Shown here one piece after another: positions 15,794 through 23,888 of a stretch of 43,127 bases of DNA (the first letter of the stretch is position 1; each line of letters begins with the position of its first letter). The position numbers and the translations under genes are program-made. The stretch covers positions 1-43,127 of the forward strand of contig JAZKYH010000045.1 of NCBI GenBank assembly GCA_045612065.1, read 5' to 3'. The stretch comes from UBA1189 sp045612065 (GTDB lineage Bacteria; Bacteroidota; Bacteroidia; Bacteroidales; Bacteroidaceae). The notes below the pieces were generated by a model that was given only the letters and a program-made list of their open reading frames with translations, ran no database searches and was not told the DNA's origin.

Positions 15794-17272
15794 TCAATAC
15801 CATTCCTCCACTTCTGGCTGTATTTTCATAAAATCGGGCATACACATGCCTATGTCTGCACCAATATATGTAGGGTCGCAGATATAATAGGTCTTTCCTT
15901 TGTACTGAAAACTCGTATAGGTAGGAGGAGGGGTAGACAAAGCTACAGCCGTACATTCATGGCCAGGGTATCCCACCAATAGCACATCCAATCCGAGCAG
16001 TTCGCGTACCAGATAGGCATAGAAGATAGAGCGGTCCTCGCAATCACAATAAGGAAAGTAGAGCGTCTCGTCAAAGAAGAAACTCTTCTCCACTCCTTGA
16101 CCAAACTGCTGCCCATCCGTTTGATATTCAAACGCCTTCTGAACAAAATGGAGCAAGGCATTGGATGCCTCGTTCTCGGTCATTCCTTGTAACTGACCGC
16201 GAAGCTGAGATACGATAGTTTCTCTCACCTCCTCATCAGCTATCGAAGCAGCATAGCAATAGACATCCATTGAAGGATACTCCTGCTGCAGGGCAATCAC
16301 ATTCCTGTTTATATCACCTTGTACGGAAAGCCAGCCATTAGAAACCGAGAATGCCTGCTTTGCTTTAGGCAATCGGTAGGCAGGATTGATGATAAGATTC
16401 ATTCCTCGTCCACAATCGGCATCAGCAGGTATAGCACAAGAGTAGATACTACTACCACTGGGCAAACCCTTTGGATAGAGGTAGTATTTCTTCTCATTGA
16501 CCATTAAGTAGGTGTTCTCATACACCTGCTGCTCAAAGGGAAGCATCAAGTACAGCTCGCCACCAGCCACAGCCATGCGCACATCGTATCCCATGCCCAA
16601 CATCAGGTAGTGCATCATCACCCGCTCGGCATGCTTGTTACCCTTTGCCCACTTCTGGCTATAAGCCTCCACCGCCTTGAACGTACACCAGTCGCCCAAG
16701 CGATAATCCACGGCATGTTGTCGCAAGGCCTCTACGCCCTGCTTCATTCCGCTCTCGTTCAGTTGCTTCCAGAATGCCACCACGTCTTGTTGGTTTGCAC
16801 TTAGTAACGTAGCCTCCAGCTTGGGAGCAGGAACGGCCAGTTGCAAGCCATAGAGTTCGAAGCTAATCTGTGGCGTTGTCGGAGCAGGCACCGATGGCAC
16901 TTTAGGCGTCGTAGGAGCTTTAGGAGTTACGGGAACTTTAGGAGTCACGGGCACCTCAGGCTCTTTCACAGGTTCAATAGGCGCTGTAGGGTCTGGTTCT
17001 TGTGGAGTTACTTGCACTGGTTCCACTGGCTTTACTGGCGAAGTATATACAGGAGCCACCACAGGCTTCGGTCTTGTCACTCTCCGACGCCCCGCCATCG
17101 TCTCGTACTCTGCCCAGGCAGCATCAAGGAACTCCTCGTATCGTTCCATGATTCCTTTGCGAAAGTCGCTGTAGTCGCTCAACATCCGCTCGCGAAAAGC
17201 CTTGAAGTCATCGCTCTGTGCATGCAAGTTGGATGCGACAGATAACAGTAAGATGATAAGATATTTCTTCAT
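15794..17272 (-). CDS. Exported transglutaminase-fold protein with Pro-rich linker
   Basis: The protein (492 residues) starts at the ATG at 17272 with a clean signal peptide (MKKYLIILLLSVASNLHAQ). After a basic coiled region (about 20-65) comes a proline-rich linker (about 68-135) with tandem PVTPK/PTTPK-like units. The C-terminal domain shows a transglutaminase-like cysteine protease core: YCDCEDRSIFYAYL with Cys411, GHECTAVAL with His438 and ICDPTYIGA with Asp466. The triad order Cys-His-Asp is intact, so it may be an active peptidase, amidase or cross-linking enzyme in the periplasm or on the surface. Last gene of the operon starting at 22267; the role of the operon is unknown. Confidence 0.8.
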   Translation of the reverse strand: MKKYLIILLLSVASNLHAQSDDFKAFRERMLSDYSDFRKGIMERYEEFLDAAWAEYETMAGRRRVTRPKPVVAPVYTSPVKPVEPVQVTPQEPDPTAPIEPVKEPEVPVTPKVPVTPKAPTTPKVPSVPAPTTPQISFELYGLQLAVPAPKLEATLLSANQQDVVAFWKQLNESGMKQGVEALRQHAVDYRLGDWCTFKAVEAYSQKWAKGNKHAERVMMHYLMLGMGYDVRMAVAGGELYLMLPFEQQVYENTYLMVNEKKYYLYPKGLPSGSSIYSCAIPADADCGRGMNLIINPAYRLPKAKQAFSVSNGWLSVQGDINRNVIALQQEYPSMDVYCYAASIADEEVRETIVSQLRGQLQGMTENEASNALLHFVQKAFEYQTDGQQFGQGVEKSFFFDETLYFPYCDCEDRSIFYAYLVRELLGLDVLLVGYPGHECTAVALSTPPPTYTSFQYKGKTYYICDPTYIGADIGMCMPDFMKIQPEVEEWY

Positions 17273-17375
17273 ACAATCTATATTTACATCACATGAATAA
17301 GAACATTTACCCCCTCCGTCCATAGGCTCGTCCCCCTTAAAGAGGGACAGTGCAATAATCGCGCATTCTCTTCTT

Positions 17376-19199
17376 TTAGAAGTGCGACAAGTCTATCAGG
17401 CCAAAGTTCGGGTCACGCTCAGGTTGCCATGAGCGTACCTTGATGATGGGTTTCTTCGGATCATTAAGGTCGACCATGAGGAACAAGTAGCCCGTATCGC
17501 CATAGTTCGTAGAGTAGTAGTCCTGCTTGATCTGTATGCCATACACCTCACCGCCTACGCCAGCTTTTACGATGTCGTTGTTGGCAAAGCGGATATTGAT
17601 ATACTCATTACTTGCGAAGCAACGCTCCAAGTTGCGCATATATTGTTCCTTGTTCTGGCGGGTATACTGCACATACTTGTTGTTCAAGTACTCCCCACCC
17701 ACTTCACCTTGCGCATTGTTCTGTCGTGTCACCACCTTACCCGTGATAATCACCGCATTGTCATCGAAAATGCTACGTATATAGTCGAGGCGTTTCAAGG
17801 CGTATGCCGTCTTATAGTTCTCGAGGAACTCGGCCAGAATCTTGCGGGCATACTCGCTCCACATCGCATGCTGTAGGATGTCAGTCGTAGACTTCTCATC
17901 GAGTGCAAAAGCCAAGTAGTCAATCTTACCCTCCTTGTTGAAGGTGAATGTCACATCCTCCACAAACTTACGCCCATTGTTACGGAACGAAAACGACATC
18001 GGCACACTGCGACAAGTCACCTCACTCTCCCCCATTGTATAGAACGAATAGGCTGGTTCCCCCATGACACGTGCGTTACCATAGCTTATCAGGCGGCGAT
18101 ACATATCCTTACCATCCTCCGTGAAGCACGCCTCGGCAGTAACATAGTTACCACTCTTGATGGCAGCAATCACCTTTTCAATACTTTCTCGATAGGGAAT
18201 AACTTTATCTTCGGCCAACATTGTAATTGTGTTCTCACTCTGCATAGTCATCACACTATTCGTCACTTCCTTTTCAGCGATGCCTGCATCACCCCTCTTC
18301 GGGAGGGGCTGGGGAGAGGCCTCCTTCTCTACCATCACATACGCATTCCTGAACACCTTTCCCTTCATGACATTCACCACGGTAGAGATCTCCTTGTCGA
18401 TGTGCGCTTCACCGCTGTATTCGTATTCGCACTTTATCCTTAGGTTCTCGGTAGTCATACCCGGGCGAAGCTCTACAAATCCGCGACCATCCTTGGCACC
18501 ATACAGACTGCTCCAGTCCATACCATCAAAGTAAGTATAGTCCATTGATGTCACAGGCTGCTCCTTAAATAACACGCGTATCTCGGCCACCCCATTCTCT
18601 TCGCTCACCTTGTATGCCTTCACGCCATCGAACACCTCGTTCATCTGTTCGGGAATCCAGTGAGTGAGTACATGCCCTGCATTATCTACCACGCCATTTG
18701 CATTCGGAATACTCTGCAGCAGACAATAGGCCCAGTAGTAATAGCGTAAGGCATCGTCCACCTTCCCCTTCTCTACGGCTCGTGCCGCACTACCAGCCAT
18801 ATCAAAAACCTTGAGACGGCGCGACTCGAATATCTTGTCCACCTCACTGCGCTTCACATAGCGGAACACATGAGCATCGGGCTCGTTTTCGATGACGATG
18901 CGCTGCGTATTCTGCAGCGTGGCTTGCGAATAGGTGTTCACCACCGAGCGACATGCCGAACGGGAGTCCACACTCACCTGGTCGGTGATTTCCTCCTCGA
19001 TATTCTCAAACTGCGACTCTACCGATACCGAGATTTTCGATATCAAATCCTGCAGTGCTGCATTATCGGCCGCCTTGAGTGACTCGCCCCACCCTTCACC
19101 TGTCAGATACTCATCGCTTGCCTTGATATCCTCTACGCTTTGAGCGTATATGATATTGCAAAATGATAGCAAAACAAATAGGGTACATATGTTCTTCAT
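17376..19199 (-). CDS. Exported LPP20-like protein with C-terminal NTF2-like domain
   Basis: From the ATG at 19199 the product has 607 residues and a signal peptide (MKNICTLFVLLSFCNIIYAQ). Residues about 22-110 (ASDEYLTGEGWGESLKAADNAALQDLISKISVSVESQ) resemble the LPP20/FlgP-type domain. A tetratricopeptide-like helical stretch (KGKVDDALRYYYWAYCLL) and beta-rich middle follow. The last 150 residues (KILAEFLENYKTAYALKRLDYIRSIFDDNAVIITG ... IKVRSWQPERD) look like an NTF2-like or SnoaL-like fold. Residues about 293-306 (ASPQPLPKRGDAG) are encoded by an intergenic-type GC-rich repeat inserted in frame. No lipobox is clear. Co-transcribed with the neighbours; the exact role is unknown. Confidence 0.7.
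   Translation of the reverse strand: MKNICTLFVLLSFCNIIYAQSVEDIKASDEYLTGEGWGESLKAADNAALQDLISKISVSVESQFENIEEEITDQVSVDSRSACRSVVNTYSQATLQNTQRIVIENEPDAHVFRYVKRSEVDKIFESRRLKVFDMAGSAARAVEKGKVDDALRYYYWAYCLLQSIPNANGVVDNAGHVLTHWIPEQMNEVFDGVKAYKVSEENGVAEIRVLFKEQPVTSMDYTYFDGMDWSSLYGAKDGRGFVELRPGMTTENLRIKCEYEYSGEAHIDKEISTVVNVMKGKVFRNAYVMVEKEASPQPLPKRGDAGIAEKEVTNSVMTMQSENTITMLAEDKVIPYRESIEKVIAAIKSGNYVTAEACFTEDGKDMYRRLISYGNARVMGEPAYSFYTMGESEVTCRSVPMSFSFRNNGRKFVEDVTFTFNKEGKIDYLAFALDEKSTTDILQHAMWSEYARKILAEFLENYKTAYALKRLDYIRSIFDDNAVIITGKVVTRQNNAQGEVGGEYLNNKYVQYTRQNKEQYMRNLERCFASNEYINIRFANNDIVKAGVGGEVYGIQIKQDYYSTNYGDTGYLFLMVDLNDPKKPIIKVRSWQPERDPNFGLIDLSHF
18283..18323. repeat. GC-rich hairpin repeat inserted in a coding sequence
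   Basis: CCCCTC (18292-18297) and GAGGGG (18303-18308) pair around TTCGG, followed by CTGGGGAGAGGC. Elements of this CCCTC/GAGGGG kind are usually intergenic in Bacteroidetes. Here the element is translated as SPQPLPKRG inside the LPP20-like protein without breaking the frame. A related but different GTCCC/GGGAC hairpin lies at about 17326-17352 in the next gap. Confidence 0.6.
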
Positions 19200-19334
19200 T
19201 ATAAATAATCGTAATAATATTACAATTGTCCGGACGTCTCGTGTCTTTCTGAACATAGTGAAGAATCTCACAAAGTTCCATGCGAGATCCTTCACGTTCG
19301 TTCAGGATGACAAAAAGGGATTCCCCCAATAAAA
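19200..19334. repeat. Intergenic copy of the GTCATCCTGA-type repeat
   Basis: On the minus strand the gap between the 219-residue gene and the LPP20-like gene reads TTTTTGTCATCCTGAACGAA, then AGGATCTCGC and TTTGTGAGATTCTTCAC. This is the same vocabulary as the repeats near 24285-24405, 24545 and 32074-32305. No promoter box was seen, so the repeat probably lies inside the operon transcript. Confidence 0.5.
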
Positions 19335-19994
19335 TTACTCCTCTGTTACCTCGAAGCCCTCTTGAATGAACTCCGATACCATCTTGGCATGTTTCTGTGC
19401 CATGGCCGACTCGCGCATTGCATTCTCAAAAGCACGGATACGAGCCTCAGAAGCAGCATCTTCGTCAATCACGTAGAAGATTTGCATTTCATAGATGGGC
19501 GCACCGCTCTTCTTGTCCTTACCTGTCTCGCGAATAACGGTGAAGCTCTCTCTCATCTCACCCTTGATTTCTTTCTCCACGAGGCTCTCGTAAGCTGCAT
19601 AGAAGTGGTCGAACTCTGCCGATACGTCTTCTGCATTGTTAGCCATATCGCTCACGATACGTCCCTTCACATGACTACCCGCCTGACGGGCATAGAGGTT
19701 ACAAGCATTGTTCAGCGCTACCTGCTTACCGATGTTCTTTGACTTGAATGCAGTAGCTACACCTACAACCTCAAAAGCATTCTCCAGTTCATTCAGTTTC
19801 TCATAATGCTTGAGCAGAGCCACATCAATGCTACGTGAAGTACCGTAGATCATCCATTGTTCCTTCTCAAACTCTTTCTTCTTTAATTTGTACTCCTTAG
19901 CCAAAGCCTTCTGCAAAGCCTTGTTCTGAGCGTTCACTACTGGGCATGCAAAAAGCATACCGATTACCAACAAAAATTGAATTGTCTTTTTCAT
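19335..19994 (-). CDS. Exported protein of unknown function, LPP20-neighbour family
   Basis: The 219-residue product has a signal peptide (MKKTIQFLLVIGMLFACPVVNAQ; an ACP motif is present but does not make a good lipobox). The mature part is helical and charged (KALAKEYKLKKKEFEKEQWMIYGTSRSIDVALLKHY), then has alpha-beta segments (KQVALNNACNLYARQAGSHVKGRIVSD) that resemble the N-terminal part of LPP20-like proteins, and ends with helices rich in Arg, Glu and Ala. No catalytic motif is visible. Third gene of the envelope operon, 41 bp after the small gene at 20036. Possibly a partner of the larger LPP20-like protein. Confidence 0.65.
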   Translation of the reverse strand: MKKTIQFLLVIGMLFACPVVNAQNKALQKALAKEYKLKKKEFEKEQWMIYGTSRSIDVALLKHYEKLNELENAFEVVGVATAFKSKNIGKQVALNNACNLYARQAGSHVKGRIVSDMANNAEDVSAEFDHFYAAYESLVEKEIKGEMRESFTVIRETGKDKKSGAPIYEMQIFYVIDEDAASEARIRAFENAMRESAMAQKHAKMVSEFIQEGFEVTEE

Positions 19995-20035
19995 AATGGT
20001 TTGTTTTTATTATTACTTTAATAAAATTACTCATC

Positions 20036-20320
20036 TCATTCCTCTAAACTAGCTTTTTCCATACAATAGTTACACATATCCCTAAGAGCCTTTTCTATAT
20101 CCGCATCTTTTCCTATATTACCCCCATTTGGCTCAAAACATTTACACATAGCAAGATTGGCATGATCTTTCAAAACATTATACAACATGGATACAAATTC
20201 GAAATCCGGCTTAACCAAAAGCCCTTCTTTTTCCATAGCTTTCATTAAATCAAATAATGTCCAATCTTCGGATTTTTCAGTCAGAAAACCAAGAACAAAT
20301 TCTTCCAATTTTTCATTCAT
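20036..20320 (-). CDS. Small cytosolic protein of unknown function
   Basis: The 94-residue acidic protein has no signal peptide or membrane segment, unlike its operon partners. It is predicted to be all-helical, with four Cys residues, including CKC near 59-61 and CNYC near 83-86, that could bind a metal or form disulfides. It lies 33 bp after the PEGA gene and 41 bp before the next, so it belongs to the same transcript. Its codon use is more AT-rich than the neighbouring genes, so it may be a later insertion into the operon. No family recognised. Confidence 0.6.
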   Translation of the reverse strand: MNEKLEEFVLGFLTEKSEDWTLFDLMKAMEKEGLLVKPDFEFVSMLYNVLKDHANLAMCKCFEPNGGNIGKDADIEKALRDMCNYCMEKASLEE

Positions 20321-20353
20321 AGTATTACTTTTAAATTAAACAATTAAAAAAAA

Positions 20354-22267
20354 TCAAAATTTCATCGACACACCAGCATTCACATAAATATCTCCATAAT
20401 AAAAACCATCATAGCTCATAACAAACTCAGGAGTTACATGAATACCTAACCCACAATCAAATCGATACTCGAATCGAGCGCCCAACACACCACCCAAAGC
20501 TATGTACGAAAACCTGTTGATATTTCCATTCATTACAGTATAATCCTTTTGAGCCAAAACTCTACCAGAATTAGAAATACCATCCCAAACTTGGAACTGC
20601 TCAGTCACATACTTCTTACCAATAAAATACGAAGGACCAAAGACAATTCCTACTTGTGGAGTGAATTGGAAATGTTTTCCTAATGTGTAACCGAATTTAG
20701 TCGAAAATCGCAGCAATTGCACCGAATGCTTGGTTTCGTTACTTCCTGCCATATCGTTATCACACATGGTATAACTTCCCATCACATGACTCTTTACTCC
20801 AGCATATAAAGAGAAACGATTCAGCATGCCTCCCATTTCAGCGCCATAGTTAAATCCATAAGTTGAGTATCCCGCATCAACACCTACCGCATACCCCCAT
20901 TCTATCTTTTTCTTTGTTTTTTCTCTTTTTGACTGCTCAGGAACATTCTTTGGGGCTGATTTCGGTTGCAGCTCTACCTTTACAGAAGATTTATTATCCG
21001 CCACCACGGGGTTCAATCTGTTCAACTCAGCAGATACATAATTCGAAGAGTTCTCATTCAGCACTATGGTCTTATCCAAAGTCCTATAACCCTCCTTCTT
21101 GAAGGTCACGCGACGAGTTCCCACCAGCACATCATTTTTGATTAGCGGTGTCTCGCCAACTTCTTCACCATCAATCAGCACAGTGGCACGCAAGGGAGTT
21201 GATGCAATCTCCAACGAGGCATAGATAGGCGTAGGTGATTTCAGTTGTATCGTTCTTGCTAACACGCTATTGATCTGTACTACATCCGATACCGTACGGT
21301 GCGATTCTCGCTTCACCTCCACCGTATAGTCACCCAGTTCCAATGGTCCCGTCCACTGTCCTTTACCCTTACGTTCACCATCAATCCATATCTCCCCATT
21401 CTCGTCGGTCACCAATGTCACGTCGGCAAAGTTGGGCACCATCTCTACATTTACCTCGGTGGTCTCGTTATCCAATACGCTAACCTGCCGCTCATAAGCC
21501 TTATACATGCTCTTTACCACCTTTACTCGATATGCACCACTCTTCATGGCTGAGGTGGTGAGGGGCAATTGTCCCACACGCACATTATCTATATATACAT
21601 GTGCATCATGATACTCACTTGCGCCATCCAGCTTTATCCAACCGAAGTTAGGGCGCAACTCCACCTTCACCTCGGCCTTACCTTGTGCATTCACCGTCAC
21701 CTTACCTGCCGTAGTGTGATAATTGGCACACGACACGCGATAGTCGTATGTTCCGAATGGCATACTCTTCGTGGCATAGCCCTCACTATCCACAGTGAGT
21801 ACCTCATCACCCAGCTCCACCACGGCATTGGCAGGAGTTACACTGAACACCACAAACTGCTTGTTCACGGCATGAGTTACGATAGTCTCTACCCGGCCTG
21901 TGGTCAGCACCATTTCATAGGTTCTTGCTTCTTCTATGGGTATGGGAATATCATAGTTGCGGAGTACGCCCAATTGTGGATGCTGTATGGTGATGCGTTT
22001 GATGCCCTGTGGCACATACACCCAAACTTCACCTACACCCTGCTTGGTTTTTACAATGCCTACCATGCCGCCATCGAACACAAATCCTTGCTCTGTGGTT
22101 ACAACCTTGATCAATGCAGCCACCTTACCATTCTGATCACGCTCCATCGTACCTGCGGTATTGGCCGTCAAGTCATTCTCTAACAACTTAAATGAGGACA
22201 CGCTAATATTTTGCGCTCCTGTAGCGGTCGCAATCAGCATTAACAACGCTAGCATCACCTTACGCAT
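20354..22267 (-). CDS. PEGA-repeat protein with C-terminal outer-membrane beta-barrel
   Basis: From the ATG at 22267 the product has 637 residues; an upstream in-frame ATG at 22300 would only lengthen the basic start of the signal peptide (MRKVMLALLMLIATATGAQ). After an N-terminal beta domain (about 20-125), four PEGA-like repeats follow at roughly 140-205, 208-275, 280-345 and 350-415. The last is clearest (VLIDGEEVGETP...GTRRVTFKKEGYRTL). After a Lys/Ser/Pro-rich linker, residues about 455-637 alternate as in a small barrel and end in VSMKF, a typical aromatic terminus for BAM insertion. It would present PEGA domains at the outer membrane. First gene of the five-gene operon. Confidence 0.8.
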   Translation of the reverse strand: MRKVMLALLMLIATATGAQNISVSSFKLLENDLTANTAGTMERDQNGKVAALIKVVTTEQGFVFDGGMVGIVKTKQGVGEVWVYVPQGIKRITIQHPQLGVLRNYDIPIPIEEARTYEMVLTTGRVETIVTHAVNKQFVVFSVTPANAVVELGDEVLTVDSEGYATKSMPFGTYDYRVSCANYHTTAGKVTVNAQGKAEVKVELRPNFGWIKLDGASEYHDAHVYIDNVRVGQLPLTTSAMKSGAYRVKVVKSMYKAYERQVSVLDNETTEVNVEMVPNFADVTLVTDENGEIWIDGERKGKGQWTGPLELGDYTVEVKRESHRTVSDVVQINSVLARTIQLKSPTPIYASLEIASTPLRATVLIDGEEVGETPLIKNDVLVGTRRVTFKKEGYRTLDKTIVLNENSSNYVSAELNRLNPVVADNKSSVKVELQPKSAPKNVPEQSKREKTKKKIEWGYAVGVDAGYSTYGFNYGAEMGGMLNRFSLYAGVKSHVMGSYTMCDNDMAGSNETKHSVQLLRFSTKFGYTLGKHFQFTPQVGIVFGPSYFIGKKYVTEQFQVWDGISNSGRVLAQKDYTVMNGNINRFSYIALGGVLGARFEYRFDCGLGIHVTPEFVMSYDGFYYGDIYVNAGVSMKF

Positions 22268-22441
22268 AGCCCTATTCTTTCTTCTAATTTCTTTATACAT
22301 TTCTCTGTTATATTTTCGACCCGCTGCGCGGGTATTTTTACTAGCTTCGCAAAGCAGAAGCCAAACTCACAATCTATCAATAATCAAATCAGCAAATCAT
22401 CGAATACGCGACACAAGGTCGCTTCATTATTGCCTTCGGCC
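22268..22441. other. Gap upstream of the PEGA operon
   Basis: No gene and no perfect TAnnTTTG box were found. A perfect ACCCGC/GCGGGT hairpin followed by ATTTTT on the plus strand (about 22319-22339) is present; on the minus strand it falls within the expected leader of the PEGA gene. The promoter of the operon remains unidentified. Confidence 0.4.
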
Positions 22442-22505
22442 ATAACGCCAATGCTCGCTGAGTAACCGCAAGCGAGCTTGCGTTACGCTCGCTCAATGGC
22501 GTTAT
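22442..22505. other. Long hairpin overlapping the FISUMP gene stop codon
   Basis: ATAACGCCA (22442-22450) and TGGCGTTAT (22497-22505) form a 9-bp outer stem. Inside, GTAAC-CGCAAG and CTTGCG-TTAC (22462-22486) form a second stem with a four-base loop. It starts within the last codons and stop of the minus-strand gene, directly beyond the candidate variable region. DGR loci often carry a hairpin just downstream of the variable repeat; a simple terminator or repeat is the alternative. Confidence 0.5.
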
Positions 22506-23482
22506 TCTGAGACGGGGCGCACCGTAAAGCCGTAGCTACGATCGTAGCTGTACCAGTAGTAATCGTCCGAATAGAAGCGGAGGTAGCCCGCACCCGCGCC
22601 GTAGCTATTGCCGTAGAGCATAGCAGACCAATAGTGGCCGTCCGAGCCCGCATCGTAGAGCGACGTACCGTAGCGATAGCCAGCGGCAGGAAGGAAGATG
22701 GAGTTACCATTTGGACCAGTAACCCTACGACCATAGACTCCGTTTTGGGTGGTCCAACTCCATGTACAGTTATTGACGAGTTCAACCATCTCATCCAAAG
22801 TAGGCATACGCCAATCGCCACCCCAATTGGCAGTAGCAGCATCGTACTCAGCAGTCAATTTGCCATCTGAACCGATAATACCACGAGACTCCAATTCATC
22901 TATTGACAAACCGCAGGTAACGCTGGTACTTGAACTATAATCAGACTTTTCCTGGGTCTCCCCCCAAGCGAAGTAGCTACCATACTCCTCGGGAGACTCG
23001 GCACCTACATTGCAAGAAGCCCATTTAACAGAAAGGCCAAGATCGACAGCCTGAGGATGAGAACCTTCGGTATCGGTAGAGGAATCCAACGGCAACGTCG
23101 TAAACGAACGAACTTTACCAAACTTATCACCTGCATAAGCACGATAGTAATAAGTAGTATTTGGCCTTAACCCTGTAACAACAAGATAATATTCACCTGT
23201 CCTATAATAACCATTAACTTTTAGTGCTCTATGAGAAAAATCTGGCGAAGTATCATAGATAAAACCGCAAGACAGACTACCACTACGCATACATTCCTCA
23301 TTTAGGCTTATTTCACCATTGAGTCTTGCAACATGAGAATTAACATGAGTAGCTTCATTAGTTGTGATACTCCTAACCGCCCAACCTAAATATTCATAAT
23401 CCATACAGCCCGAAAAGACCGAACACACCACAAAGAGGTATGCTATGCCACGACCGCACCTCTTAAAAAAACGATTCTTCAT
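22502..23482 (-). CDS. Surface lipoprotein with FISUMP domain; candidate DGR target
   Basis: The 326-residue protein has a lipoprotein signal (lipobox FSGC, Cys26). Residues about 45-130 look like a fibronectin type III-like module (GLRPNTTYYYRAYA...VRSFTTL). Residues 145-325 form a Fibrobacter succinogenes major paralogous (FISUMP) domain, known as a C-type-lectin-related fold (VDLGLSVKWASCNVGA, WGGDWRMPTLDEM, IFLPAAGYR, GHYWSA, YGFTVRPV). The last 50 residues are unusually rich in Tyr, Ser, Asp and Gly encoded by NNC/NNT codons, as in variable regions of diversity-generating retroelements. It is likely a surface ligand-binding protein. A roughly 350-bp leader with a terminator precedes the ATG. 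Confidence 0.82.
   Translation of the reverse strand: MKNRFFKRCGRGIAYLFVVCSVFSGCMDYEYLGWAVRSITTNEATHVNSHVARLNGEISLNEECMRSGSLSCGFIYDTSPDFSHRALKVNGYYRTGEYYLVVTGLRPNTTYYYRAYAGDKFGKVRSFTTLPLDSSTDTEGSHPQAVDLGLSVKWASCNVGAESPEEYGSYFAWGETQEKSDYSSSTSVTCGLSIDELESRGIIGSDGKLTAEYDAATANWGGDWRMPTLDEMVELVNNCTWSWTTQNGVYGRRVTGPNGNSIFLPAAGYRYGTSLYDAGSDGHYWSAMLYGNSYGAGAGYLRFYSDDYYWYSYDRSYGFTVRPVSE
22523..22678 (-). other. Candidate DGR variable region (VR)
   Basis: These codons (residues 269-320) consist largely of TAC, AGC, GAC, GAT, GGC, CTC, CGC, TTC and CAC, that is, the products expected when AAC/AAT codons of a template are altered at adenines. Invariant framework motifs GHYWSA and GFTVRPV remain. The stretch is more GC-rich and more biased than the rest of the gene. 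No template repeat or reverse transcriptase is in the window, so the call rests on pattern and on the known use of this fold as a DGR target. Confidence 0.5.
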
Positions 23483-23542
23483 TCTTATAAACTTTCTCCC
23501 GCCTATAAGAATCCCCAGATTAGGCTACACCTTATATAAATT

Positions 23543-23841
23543 AAAAAAAGACGTGGGATTCTGTACTCGCTTATCCCACCTGTTAGGCTCTCGCATTGCC
23601 TCTACTCTAAGGATAAGCAACGCATTAGCCCACGCCGTGTGTATATACGAAATACCATGCATCAGTCTCACGACCAATCGCACAGAGAGGTATAGTACAC
23701 CCGAAGTGGACGCTTCCGTTGCCGTATCTTCCTAAAGTAGTTAAATTTGCGAGATTCAACAGGTAGAAGATAACGTTCGTAAACGTCCTTTCTCAAAATG
23801 TCTTGACCCACCTCCCACTATGTGGGCTAATGGTTCGGCTG
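23543..23841 (-). ncRNA. Structured leader or small RNA with intrinsic terminator
   Basis: Transcription from the TATCTTTG box at 23842-23849 would give about 290 nt ending in a large terminator: CGTGGG/CCCACG outer stem (23629-23634 with 23552-23557), GCTTATCC/GGATAAGC inner stem (23611-23618 with 23569-23576), an apical AGGC/GCCT stem and a seven-U tract (23549-23543). Near the 5' end CCCAC/GTGGG forms another hairpin (about 23814-23826). The terminator lies 61 bp before the FISUMP ATG at 23482, so the RNA is either an independent small RNA or an attenuated leader controlling that gene. I could not assign it to a named family. Confidence 0.6.
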
Positions 23842-23888
23842 CAAAGATACAAATAAATGAGCGAGAAATATCAAGTTTACTTGGATAT
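23842..23888 (-). promoter_or_regulatory. Repeat-borne promoter for the leader RNA
   Basis: The minus strand reads a palindrome (23888-23868, a variant of that at 2552-2572), then TATTTCTCGCTCATTTATTT and the perfect -7 box TATCTTTG (23849-23842). The composite CGCCGACG hairpin repeat follows on the far side, as at 2573-2739. Confidence 0.6.
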
